A stretch of DNA of 64,000 nt from assembly GCA_003342815.1 (NCBI GenBank), contig PTEX01000049.1, positions 2,780,620 through 2,844,619 on the forward strand. Direction: 5' to 3'. The translations under genes were made by a program, and so were the position numbers. The notes beneath the pieces are model-generated. The model saw nothing but the letters and a program-made list of their open reading frames with translations, did not search any database and was not told the origin of the DNA. The DNA is from Eudromia elegans. Lineage: Eukaryota > Chordata > Aves > Tinamiformes > Tinamidae. Positions 27,301 through 38,900 of this stretch are shown in pieces. Position 1 is the first letter of the stretch. The number at the start of each line of letters is the position of its first letter.

Positions 27301-29149
27301 AGCAAGTAACCACAGCTCTCGGTGATATTGGTATCTTATACAATAACTTGTTTCTATATTGTAAATCTCCCAGATTGCTTTAGTAATAAAATTGTGTAAA
27401 AAGTGGTCATTTTCACCACTTTAAAAAAAAAGAAAAAAAAACAGGCCTTACCTCTGGATTAAAGTTTATCTTCAGATTTTGAACATATTTGTCCAGTTCA
27501 AGTCTGAAAGTTTTTTTTTTTAAGGAAAATAGGATTATTCAGGTAAGACCTGGATTTTGCCCTTTTAATGCATAGTTGTTATTAATACATTCATCAATAT
27601 ACTAGAAGGTTTCCCAAACAGGCTAGTAGACTGATTTGAAGTAGTAAGCAGACAAAATGAAAACATTTTTACATCAGCTTCCTCTCCACATAGATAGGAA
27701 ACTTCAAGATAAGGATATAGTTCTAAACCTTTCTCTGAACCACCTAAGAAACAAATCATGTATTCTGGAGCTGCGATGTCTGATTCCAATACCGACATTT
27801 CTAGATTTTCTTGGCGGAAAAGACAGTAGTAACAACCAACTTTATATTCTGGTATGCTATGCAGAAAACAAACAAATAAACAACTTTGTTATAAAACTGT
27901 TACAAATGCATCACATAAAGAATTGCAGAAAGTAGATGTACATGATTTCCATGAAGAATTTTCACTCCCTAGCACAGGTTGGTCCTATACAGAGCCGTCC
28001 TAGACGTCCTCTTCTTCCTTTGGCAGAGTTGTAACAGTAATAACTAACATGTCATATTTTTCAGTACTCAAACGTTCAATTATTTTTCACATTTTTTTTC
28101 CCCAAAGCTCCCCGGGGAGATAAAAAGATAAAAATGCCATTTGCACAGATATGTTATTAACAATAGCAACAGACTGAATGCATAGAATCGGGATTAAACC
28201 TTGCTGCAGCGGTAGATGGCAAGATGTGCAATGTTGCCAACATTTCTGGTACTTTCCACACTGATTTGTGAATGAGAAGCTATGCTTTACCTCAGCTCCA
28301 CAGTTGCTATGTTTCCCATCCCTTCAAAAAGGGCTCCTTTACTAAGGCGCTTAGCAATAAAACCACGCAGTTCAGTCTCTGCTTCAGCTGGTAAGTTGGT
28401 GTCCAGCAAGGACAGGCTTTAAATATGAGAAACAAGATGAGAGTTAGCAGAAAGCAAATGTTAAGGCCTGAGGCAAAACAGAATCATTAAGTATTTCCAG
28501 TACGGAAAAACAAAGTAAAAACTCAAAAATTATTATTTATATTTAACACATAAGCATTATACATAAGTATTATCTGAGCTCTCCAATTGCATGCAGAAGA
28601 AGTTCCCTCCCACTGGACTTGAGGATGCTGCACCAGAGGTTTCTGCTTTGGCGTGACTTCGGTTATGTTCAGTTACTCGCGCTGCGTACGCCACAGGCTC
28701 CCAGTTAGCGACAGAAGGGGACATGAGAGGTGGCCACATGGCACAGGTCATACCCACCTGAAGTCCTCGCCGGCGGGTGTCTCTGCTGTGGGGCTTCCAT
28801 CACGGCTGTCAGCTCCCTGCTGCGGGGACCTGGAAATCCAGCCAGGGTCAGGCCGAACTTCACACACCCAGCCAGGGGCAAGGCAGACCCAGGCCTGGGG
28901 GCGTTTAGGGGCAGGATTGTGAAATGATGGGAAGTTGTGGGGTGGGGTGAATCTCTTTGGGAAAAATATAAAAATGATAAAGGGAAGGCGAGGCGCTGCA
29001 GACAGGGCCGCTCACCTGCGGCTGTGGTAGCTGTAGAGGCCGTGGTAGGTGCAGCCGTGCCGCTCCGGCCGCCGCTCCTCGCCCGCGCCGCCGCCCTCTT
29101 CGCTGCTCTCCAGCTCCCGCTCCTCGCCGTCCGCCAGCGCCGGCAGCAT
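24376..29149 (-). CDS. C17orf75: NJMU-R1 family protein C17orf75, complete
   Basis: C17orf75 (NJMU-R1) is known to form a complex with WDR11 and FAM91A1 that helps tether AP-1-linked vesicles to trans-Golgi golgins. Coding exons on the minus strand: 29016-29149 (ATG at 29149), 28758-28829, 28291-28416, 27719-27856, 27452-27509, 26634-26753, 25923-25987, 25682-25818, 25041-25144, 24376-24600 (stop 24376-24378). The total is 1179 nt, 392 residues plus stop, against about 396 in human. Recognisable blocks include MLPALADGEERELESSEEGG at the start, YMICFLGGSEKGLELFRLEL, ALSYTPVEVK, NRFCEDWMQAFINGAEGGNP and NHYALFKCYMFLKNCGSGD. All phases agree. The intron between exons 4 and 5 is AT-AC. The last residues (ETEVIQTNLN) differ from the human tail. 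No signal peptide or membrane segment is seen. Confidence 0.96.
27510..27718 (-). other. C17orf75: U12-type AT-AC intron of C17orf75 (209 nt)
   Basis: Reading the minus strand, the donor is GAACT|ATATCCTTAT, a perfect match to the U12 AT-AC donor consensus ATATCCTT. The 3' end is TTTTCCTTA, ten more A's, then C|TTTCAG. TTCCTTAAA matches the U12 branch motif TTCCTTRAY in all but the last base, about 10-11 nt before the AC. This splice restores GLELFRLELDK exactly as in the human protein. No GT or GC donor near 27719 gives an in-frame join. Confidence 0.88.
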
Positions 29150-29744
29150 CGCGGCCCGCCCGGGCCGGACCCAACCGGATCTGATGGGGCCGTTCCCAGC
29201 GGAGCGAGCCGAACTGCCGCGGTCCTGCCGCAATGCCCCGTCCCCCGGGCAGCGTCAGCTCGCGGCCAACGTCGAGCTCCCCCTCCCGGCGCCCGCCGCG
29301 CCGCCGCTGGAAAGCTCCTGGTGTCTGCGAGCGCTGCTCGCCGCTGAGAAGGGCAGCGCAGGCTGCAGTCACTGGGCCAGGGCACCAGGGACGGCCCGGC
29401 GGAGCGGGGACTCGCAGAGGCTGCTTCGTAGCCAGGCCCGCTCGGGTTGCGCCTGGCGCCGCAACAGCTAAAGCGCTCGCTGGTGTCTGCACGGGAGACA
29501 AACGCGCCCAGCGGCTGTAGCTGCCGCGTTGCAGATCGAGGAGAGGGGCGAACCCGCAGCTCCTTAGCACAGAGAGGGAACCTCGCAGGGCTGCAAACCG
29601 GGACGGGGAGCGCTCCCAACACGAGAACACAGAGGGAGCCGGAAGGCAGGTTGGGAGGTTGCCCTGTGATTTATTTTAACACCCTCGGAACGACCCCGTC
29701 TTTCCCCCCCATGCACAACCGCCCCTCCGCAGCAGCGCGGCGAC

Positions 29745-29755
29745 AAAATGGCGGC
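29745..29755 (+). promoter_or_regulatory. YY1-like motif, first of inverted pair
   Basis: AAAATGGCGGC matches the core YY1 consensus AANATGGCGGC common in TATA-less CpG-island promoters. It lies about 600 bp upstream of the C17orf75 ATG and 250 bp upstream of the ZNF207 ATG. Function is inferred. Confidence 0.5.
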
Positions 29756-29814
29756 GGCCACCAGCGCGGAGCACGGCGGGATGGCGCGGGCTGCTGCCCG
29801 AGAGCCGGGAGCGC

Positions 29815-29822
29815 GTCACGTG
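29815..29822. promoter_or_regulatory. E-box GTCACGTG
   Basis: GTCACGTG contains the palindromic E-box CACGTG with the flanks preferred by USF and MiT/TFE factors. It lies between the two YY1-like motifs in the shared promoter. Confidence 0.45.
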
Positions 29823-29881
29823 GGCGGCCCCTCCCTCCGTGCCGCGGTGCTCGCTGGAGACTCGCAGGCGGCGGGCGCGCG

Positions 29882-29893
29882 GCCGCCATTTTG
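29882..29893 (-). promoter_or_regulatory. YY1-like motif, second of inverted pair
   Basis: GCCGCCATTTTG on the + strand is the reverse complement of CAAAATGGCGGC. It lies 103 bp upstream of the ZNF207 ATG, where the ZNF207 transcript start is likely, and faces opposite to the copy at 29745. Confidence 0.55.
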
Positions 29894-29995
29894 TGCCTGC
29901 CTCGCTCGCCTCCGGAGCTGCCGGTGCGGGTGCTGCGGACCGGGAGCGGGCTCCGTTGTCTCCTTTCTGTTTAGTTTGGGGGCGCGGCTGCTGCC

Positions 29996-32900
29996 ATGGG
30001 CCGTAAGAAGAAGAAGCAGCTGAAGCCTTGGTGCTGGTATCCTTCATTGTGCGGCGAGGCGGGTGTGGGGGCTGGCGTGGGGGGAGGGGAGCGGCGCGGT
30101 CCGGTCCCGTCTTTCTCCTTCTTCTGCTCGGCCCTTTGAGGCGCGGTGCCTTCTTTCTCTTTGCCTCAGTATCCTCTAACCCGTGGATCGGCCCTGTTTC
30201 TCCGCGTTCCTCAAGGCGGCGACGGAGTGTGGTCTGTGGCCTTCCTCTGCTCCTAACTACCCCCCCCCACCGTGCGGCCTAGTGCGTCTGCCCTCCGCCT
30301 CGCCTGAGGCCTGGCTGCTTGGCCCTCCTTCGGGTTACAGGGACCTCGGGGGAAACATAGAACAATCTCCATCTCCGGAGAAGGATGGTAGGAGGAGGAG
30401 AGGAGAAAAATAATAGGTCTAATGAATGCTGGTATTCAAGGAGACCTGGGGCATCCTGGCTTCAGAAAGGCCCATTGAAAGCCTCTATGTCAAGCTTTCA
30501 GTTTGCAGTTGCTGCATAAAACTTGAACTTTTTTTCTCCTTTTTTTTTTTTTTGTTCCTGTATTGAGTTTTTTTTTTTCCATTCAGTGAACTGTTTGTAA
30601 GTGTCTTTGCATGAGGATAATACTTATGTTTTCTCTCTCTCTCTGAGATACTTTTTTTAGCATGAAACCACTAATAAAATGGTGACAAAACATCATATAG
30701 CAGCTTGCATTTTTTCTAAATAAATTTGAAGGCATCTGTGCTTCTATTTTGGATATTAATTTTATGTTTTGCTGGAAATTAGAAGCATATTGTAGCAATA
30801 ACAGCTAACAGTGCCTCTGAGTTGCTAAGCAAGATGTCTGGAGTGTTGCACTGAGAGATTAATGCTGACCTGCTGAAGGGAAACTGCAGTTTGCCTCTCG
30901 AGCCATTTCAATTAAAAAAAAAATCAGTTGCAGTGTTTTTATTACAAAGTGGAAAATGTTGTGGTTATTTATGTAGTGGCATAAAAATTGATATATCTAG
31001 GCAACTGGAAAAGGAAGAGCATTTTTAACTAAAACTTTTTTTTTCTTTGCTCTGTAGATGTTAGCTGCAGATATTTATAAACATGCCTATTTAATAATAA
31101 GTATTTAGCATCACTTTCTTGCTATTCAAGTTCAATTTTTTCTTTAATGTTTTAACATTATTGCATGCCTATCTGTTCCCAGTTTTGTAGTCTGTATAAC
31201 TGTAGAGAGAAATGCTGGATGATATGAAAATGTGAGGCTTGGTTTCAGACATCCGTGGACTATGTGTGGTGATTTTAGTGCTTTGAGATGTTTTCGGTGC
31301 GTTCTTTCCTGTAGAAGAAGTGACTTATTACCTTAGTTTTATAAATGCTTGCTTTCTGTAGTAAATATTTCCTTAACGGTTTTCAATAGGTATTGTAACA
31401 GGGATTTTGATGATGAAAAAATCCTTATACAGCATCAAAAAGCAAAGCACTTTAAATGCCATATATGTCATAAGAAATTGTATACAGGACCTGGTTTAGC
31501 TATACATTGCATGCAGGTATGTTTTAAACACTCACAGAATGCTTAAGGTTGGAAGGGACCTGTAAAGGTCATCTAGTCCAACCCCCCTGCACACACAGGG
31601 TTACCTAGAACATGTGGCACAGGATTGCATCCAAGCAGGTTTTGACAGTCTCTAGAGAAGGATAAAAGCATGAAAGTTTTCTGGTCATTATATAAGATAG
31701 CAAATATTAGGGAATTTCAAGATGTTTTGGGGGAGGCTTCTGTTATCTTGAAATTGCACTAGAAACAGAAGTGCTCTGCTGTGTTCACACAGAGTATATA
31801 TAGTTTATCTTAAGGCCTTTTGGGGCAGTGGAGGAAGAGTGGGAGGAGTGAGGAAGTTACGTGTTGCTTTGGTGTTCAGAATACAAGTTTAGCACCTGAT
31901 TTTAAAAACATAGTAGTTAACAGTGACTAGGAAAGACATTTCAAAGAATAGGAATATCATTAACAGGAAGAATCTTTATAGATGATTATTTCCATCTTGA
32001 ATGTAAATGGATTGAAAAACACTGGTGGTTTTTTTTCTTTCTTTTTCACTTTTAAACAAAACCCACCTTTAGGTACATAAAGAAACAATAGATGCTGTTC
32101 CAAATGCAATTCCTGGAAGAACAGACATTGAACTGGAAATCTATGGCATGGAGGGCATTCCAGAAAAAGATATGGAGGAAAGGAGAAGGTTACTTGAACA
32201 AAAAACTCAGGGTAAATTGAAATCTAGCTAGTTATCTGTCATTACCATAACCTGTTTATTAAATTAGATTTACTTTGGTAGGGACATGTGTGTGGTGGTG
32301 GTTTTGGGTTTTTTTGTGTGTTTTTTTTTTTAATCAGGTACTCCAGTTGAATATTAGATATTAATCACATAATAGAGTGTGCTTGCCTCAATCATATAGA
32401 TAAACCTTTTTTTTCATAAATATAAATATATATATATGTATTTTTTCTCTTTGATGAAAATTGGGTGTTGACTCTGTGTAATCGTAGTCTTTTGTACTGA
32501 TGCTGAAAATCTGCCTGTATGATAAAGGTCTTACTCCTCAGAAGAGTAGTGCTTGGGTTAATGCATTCTGTAACTGCAGATCTGCATCTTTACCAGTCAC
32601 TTAAGAAAGATATTTTACAGAATGTGGTTTACCTTCAGTCTGATCTTATATGTCATACTATCCAGCAGAAAGCCAGAAAAAGAAACAGCAGGATGATTCT
32701 GATGAGTATGAGGATGATGAATCTGCAGCTTCAACATCATTTCAACCACAACAGGTTCAGCCTCAGCAGGGGTACATTCCCCCAATGGCACAACCAGGTT
32801 TGCCTCCTGTACCGGGTGCCCCAGGAATGCCTCCAGGTAACATGGTGTTTTGAGTTCCTGTTAAAATGCTCAGTAGAAATACAGGCTGCTACTTGTATGC

Positions 32901-35900
32901 TGGAATAATGATCTGACCCTCAAGTGCTAAAGGTTGCGGAATAGCTTGAAGTGCTTGTGTTTTTCTGGCTGTTGCACACCCACACCATGTATATTCATAC
33001 ATCTTCAGTTAAGAATAAAATTACCTAAGAACAAAATTACCTAATGCTTGCCTCTAGATGGGAGCAATGTTAGTATGCTAGTAAGACTGGTCAGGAGACA
33101 GTGAATCTAAGCCAGACTTGCTTGTAAGATTTTTATATTTCATACAGAGATTAAATTAAGAAAATAAGGTTTTAGAGCTTTTTCTAAGTCATTTATATCA
33201 CGTGTTTATTCTTAAATGTCCAACAATATGCTGCCTAGCAAATACCATTTTAAGTGTGTGTGTGTGTGGTTTTTTTTTTTTTTTTTTCCTCCTTCTTCTG
33301 CTTATAGGTATACCACCGTTAATGGCAGGTGTTCCACCTATGATGCCTGGAATGCCTCCAGTTATGCCTGGGATGCCGCCTGGGTGAGTAGCAAGAAGAC
33401 TCATATGACATATGCTGTGTTTTAAACCATGTGTCACAGAAAAAGGTGATTAGAAAAAACATGTAGGAATCTGGGAACTCTCTAATGTTCTTTGTGAGTA
33501 TTAAGACTAAGCAAAGATCTAGAGGGCTATAAACCTACATTAAAAATAAGACCTAAAAAGAAGTTTATATGTGAAATACGGTATCTCTTTTCTATTTGCA
33601 TTGCCATGTAAAGTATTGCTATATTGGTTTAGAGCCTTCTATGAACCACTGTTGCATTGTGTATTGCATATTTATATGTATGTAGATAATAATGCATCTC
33701 CTTAATGGTCGTGGACCTAACCAGGAACAAATAATTAGCTATTTTAAGTTTTTCTTAAGTTTTGGGCAAGTATAAGATATTGGTGTTTTCTTTATGCTTG
33801 TTTGGGATTGACTCAGTACCCTATCACAATGTTTTTGGAAAATCACAGTTAGATTTTTGATTTTGTCATAAATTTTCACAGATTACATCAACAGAGAAAA
33901 TACATGCAGTCATTTTGTGGTGGAAACATGTAAGCATCTCATTAATGTAATTTTAGGTACATTCATTATGCCATTTTATGTCAATATATTTGATAAGTTT
34001 GAAATTGTATAAGTGAAACTCTGACTGTTGCCTAAGTGTATGGGGAAAATGTCATGTTAGGTTTTGCTATTTTATAATATTTGAGTGTTTTGTTATCTAA
34101 ATTAATATTGCAAAACTGAATCTTAAATGTATTCTGCCAGCCATCAATGGAAATAGACCCTTTTAGTTTATACGCATCTGTCTTGCACTAGACTACAGCT
34201 ACATGCGTTATACGATAGGACCTGTTGCAGGAGCTTACTTTTAAGCTTGACTAAGGTGAGAAGTTTCTTTTGAGACATAAATACTGTCTTTGAAGAAATC
34301 ACATCTTTGTCAGTCGTCTTGCTCATCATGGCTCTGTAGGCTTTCTAAGCAGAAAACGAACAGGATTTTAGGCTTCCTGGTGTTTAGCATTCCTTAAACT
34401 TTTTGTCAACTTTGAGTGAATGTAATACTACTCAGTAAAGGCAATTTGCCAGAAAGCTGCAATTACCTTCCATTTTGGTGAAGTCTTACGGAATGATGTT
34501 ACATTGCACTTTTACCTTATTTAATCAACATTTCTCAGTCAAACAATTTTTGAAATTTTGAAACTTAGTGTTGTAGACAGCTCATCTTTGTGGAGTTGCA
34601 GCCCTGTGCAGAAAGAATTTGCTAATGTTATAGCTTAGTTATAGTGTTGAAAAGAAACATAATTCATAGACTCCCCTTTAAGATAAGGATAAAGCCAATA
34701 ATTTTAGTAATTCCCATTTCTTCAGGTTAGCAGGCAAAAGACTTTTAAATATGAAGGGAAAAATTATCATGATTAGAACTGCTCTCTTTGTTTTGGAAAT
34801 ATGCCTATTTTTAATCCAGAATACAGGGAATATTTGCAGTAACTGAAACTAGAAATTCCGTTAATATCTAGACTCTGCTTTCATTTGTACTTTGTGGTTA
34901 GTTTACAGGTGTGGGTTCAGCTCAGATTCTTAGATATTATTCTTAAACTAATACTGTGGGGTATATTTTAACAGAGAAACTAGTTTTAGAAATCTAATAA
35001 TGGAGGAAATGAAAGCTCGGAGAATTAATGTTCAAATAGAGTTTTGGGAATATGTGTGCTTTTTTTTTGATATTGATGTTTTTCTGGTAGAGAAAATCAT
35101 CTTAATTGTGGAGTTGGCTATGTTCTGGGGTTGCTTATGTTGAGAATTTCTTAAAATTGTTTACCATGTCTTTTATCTAATACAGGGATGTGCCAGTTGT
35201 CTTAACAGTTAATCATGAGTGTTCATACTAGTATTTCTTCCCTTTTTTATAGGATGATGCCAATGGGTGGAATGATGCCTCCTGGACCAGGAATACCACC
35301 TCTTATGCCTGGTATGCCACCAGGTAGGTTATGACTGTCAAACTCTTCCTGTGGTGTGAGAACTAAATTGATATTTTTAAACAAAGTCTAATCTGTATGC
35401 TACTCTTTGTATGTGTATGTGTTTGGATTATCTGAGAACCTACTCCTGCACAAAAGACAGGGCCATTGGTACTATTGTGAATGGAAAATATGGAATATAG
35501 TTTTCTTTTTCCTATTGCTCTTCTGTTTCTGTTATTGTTTTTCTGTTGTCTAGCCTCTCTTCACACACAGTCTTTTTTCTTGTGGCTGCAGTTGGAAAAT
35601 CAGAATGATGGAAAATGTTTGTGCGATAATGTGATATGTGCACATAATGAACTTGCACTGTAAAGAAACTAACTGGCAATTATTCTTGCTATAGACAAAA
35701 GCTGCACAGTCCTACTACTTGAGATTGTGGAGTTCTGTAAGCTGCCTTAATTTCTGAGTATTGCAAAACACATGGCTTAAATCAGTCTTATTCTGAAGTA
35801 GCTAACCTTTGCCTCTGCATGGACATTTAATTGGTGACTGACTGCAGGCATTACCCTTTATCATAATTTCTTTTACAGTTGTCTTAAGAATACATCTTCT

Positions 35901-38900
35901 CTGGGAGAGGATTTTGTTCTTTAGAACACTGGGAATGGCCTTTTTTAAAGGATTAGACTTTACTGAGCTGGAATCACTACAGATGCTTTTGTTTTGTAGG
36001 TATGCCACCTCCTGTTGGCCCTCGTCCTGGTATGCCTCCAATGACACAAGCACAGCCTGTGACAGCACCGGGTATTCTTAATAGACCCCCTGCTCCTGCT
36101 GCGTCAGCACCTACCCCTCAGCCTCCAGTTACTAAACCACTCTTCCCAAGTGCAGGGCAGGTAAGGTATCTCATAGCGTGGAGTCCAGTCTGCTGCATTC
36201 TTTAAATTGCCACTGTGCCATTGTCTGCTCTTTGTTACTGAGGAGACCCCAGATGTAGCTGGTTGAGGTTTTTGCTTTTGTTTTTTAAGTGTTAATTCAG
36301 TGCAGTGCTTGATGGACTTAAAATAGACTTCATCTTACAACAACCCTGAAACCAGGCAGAAGTTTTATAAGCGAGTGAGGGAGACAGCAGTAGGCAAAAC
36401 ATCTCTCTAATTCGTGTAGTTTGTCTTTTTAAAGGTAGTTTGGGTGGGCAAAGGGAGATGCTAGTCAGCTGCAGGAATCTGATTGTATAGAACTCTTCCT
36501 AACATTTCTTGAATATGAATCTTGACACAGTTTGTCTTCTCATTCTTTTTATGATGATGTCTTTACCCATCTATGGACTAATTTATCCTATAGTCATATT
36601 TACACTGTATTAAAACATTATCTGGATGAAGATTTTTTTTCCCCCCTCATAAAAAGCTTATGAGGATAATAAGGCAGTAAAATTTGTTTAAGTATTTTGG
36701 GGAGGGAAATGGGAAAATGGTGGTTAGAATGGCTTGTGACTTCTATCATGTGATTGCACTTGCTGTAACTCCTTTTATTTGCTTTCAAGAAATATGTTAC
36801 AGAAGCTTCATAGTGTCCTATTTGGATTTTGGACTTCTGCAGGGAAGAATTCATTTACAAAAACGAAGTCCCTTGCATAAGAAATCCTTTAATTTGGATA
36901 CTTTCCACCCATTTGCTTGGAGACTTTTCACTGTTTCCTTTCTTTTATGCTACAGATGGGGACACCTGTCACAAGCTCAAGTACAGCTTCCTCCAATTCA
37001 GAAAGTCTGTCAGCATCTTCTAACGCTCTGTTTCCTAGCGCAGCACAAGTACGCAGGAAGTCGCAGTTAAAAACAAATTGCTTTGCAACTTAACCCTTTG
37101 GACCATTCTGTGAAACCTAAAATTGTCTAAACATCTTCAGATAATTTCTGTTATATTCCTGATTATGTTTAGCTGATAAAACTACAGAGTCCTTGATTGT
37201 GAGTTGCCTTTTTTCTAGAAATAAGCATGTCTAAGTGCCCAATTTTTCTTAGACATTGTGAGAGAATGAAATGCTACATCCTGGTTCTAAAGGGTTAAAA
37301 AAGCATGAAAGCAGATAAATGCATTTTAGTGGGCAGTGGATAGCTTGATGCATGGTCAAGGCTTTTTAGTTTATGTTGTTTAGTATGATAAATCATCATG
37401 TAGGGAACTCTGTAATTTGCGTTACATATTTGAAAAATAGAAATACTTTCATTAGAAAATTTAGTGGAAAAAATGTAAACAAAAAGCATTCTCTCATAAG
37501 TAAAACTTGCTTTGATGTTAGTAGCATCTTTAGAGAGAACTTGAAAAGCAAACTTTTCATAAGTAGAAGATATAATTTAAGAATAAAGTAGGAAAGATGA
37601 AAATGGCATGCTGCAGTCTTTAGAGGACTTCATATCTGCCTTAAGCTGATTCTTCAGACACGAAGATTAAAAAATTGTAGATAGATACAAGATTTTGTGA
37701 AAATATTGCAGTGACTTTTTATGGAGAGAATGCTTAAAATAAGATTTACAGAGTAGAGCGTTCTTAACTGTTAAACACTTTCTAAATACCTTGTTTTGAT
37801 GAATGCTAACTCTATAAACTAATAATAACTCAAGTATGGTAATAACTTAATGTTTATTGGCAGCTATAGGCTGTTAATATAGCAGTGAATCAGGAAATAT
37901 TTAGCCATTTACAGAACTGTATTTGAAGTGATAAAAGTTTTCAGTAGTGTGTGATTTTTTTTTTCTTTTCCTTTTTTCTAATTGTGGCTTTTTGATCTGC
38001 AACTTCTAGGCCTTCCTCTGTGTGTGTGCGTGTGTGTTTGTGTGGGTGTGTACAAATATATATATATATAGTATGTATATATTGGGGTTTATTTTGTCTT
38101 TTTTCAGTTGCTTTAGTATGTGATAAGGCTAAACTTTACTTTTTGTCAGGCTTATTTTAATTATATATCTCACTGGAAGGTTTCAGAGGTCTAACAGATA
38201 TCACTTAAGTTATTTCTCAAACTTTTAAGAAATGAATATTTTTATTGACCTGTCTTTGTGTTCCACAGGCTGCAGCTGCTGTTCCTGGTCCGGTTGGTAC
38301 TGATTTCAAGCCTTTGAGTTCTACACCTGCAACGACAACAGAACCCCCCAAACCTACATTCCCTGCTTACACACAGTCTACAGCCTCAACCACTAGTACA
38401 ACAAACAGCACTGCAGCTAAACCAGCTACATCCATAACAAGTAAGCCTGCTACACTTACAACAACCAGTGCAACCAGTAAGTTGATCCATCCAGATGAGG
38501 ATATATCACTGGTAAGTTAAAATATTTTTGGTGTCTTGCTGAAAAATGCAATTTATGCTAACATGACTGATTAGAACTCTTCTGTGTTCTGTTTAACAAT
38601 AATAATGGTGAGAATGCAAAACAGAAAGTGCCAATTAGTGGCTTGTATCCTCAGAATGTTTGGTTACAGAAAGATTGCTAGCATACTGTAGTGATATGCA
38701 CTTGCAATTATTGCAGATATAAGCTGCCGCCTTGTTAGCAGTAGGCAATTCTGTCAACCCAAGATGCAATTTGGACATTATTTTTCTATGTGAGTTAAGG
38801 GTGAAGTTAAGTAGGTACAGTCAATAAATCTGTAGGCCTATCAAAGGACTTAATAGCATTGAGACTACTTCAGACTTATAGGGGTCAAAATCAGAAATTT

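Larger units (their letters stand above)
28650..30350. promoter_or_regulatory. CpG-island bidirectional promoter, C17orf75/ZNF207
   Basis: A sharply GC- and CpG-rich block spans the 847 bp between the two divergent start codons (29149 minus, 29996 plus) and runs into both first introns. No TATA box was seen. Candidate elements: YY1-like AAAATGGCGGC at 29745-29755, its inverted counterpart GCCGCCATTTTG at 29882-29893, and an E-box GTCACGTG at 29815-29822. Transcription starts cannot be placed from sequence. Edges are approximate. Confidence 0.85.

Noticed and set aside
27503-27718. Treating the C17orf75 intron as ending at the TTTCAG acceptor
   Set aside because: It would delete Phe-Arg from a conserved block, and the donor is AT, not GT. 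The AT-AC reading restores the human-like sequence exactly. The AG choice is kept only as a possible minor isoform.
28705-29630. Reverse-strand open frames of 305 and 241 codons across the CpG island
   Set aside because: They overlap C17orf75 exons 1 and 2 in other frames. The high GC content removes stop codons. The real exons show conserved protein in a different frame with proper splice borders.
29049-29974. Forward open frames of 140 and 175 codons upstream of ZNF207
   Set aside because: They are Ala/Arg/Pro-rich translations typical of CpG islands, antisense to C17orf75 exon 1 or in the promoter, with no similarity to known proteins.
31369-31377. TTCCTTAAC as a chance motif in a U2-type intron
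   Set aside because: It occurs at the ideal distance from the acceptor, without a long pyrimidine tract, and is paired with a full GTATCCTT donor. Chance co-occurrence is very unlikely.
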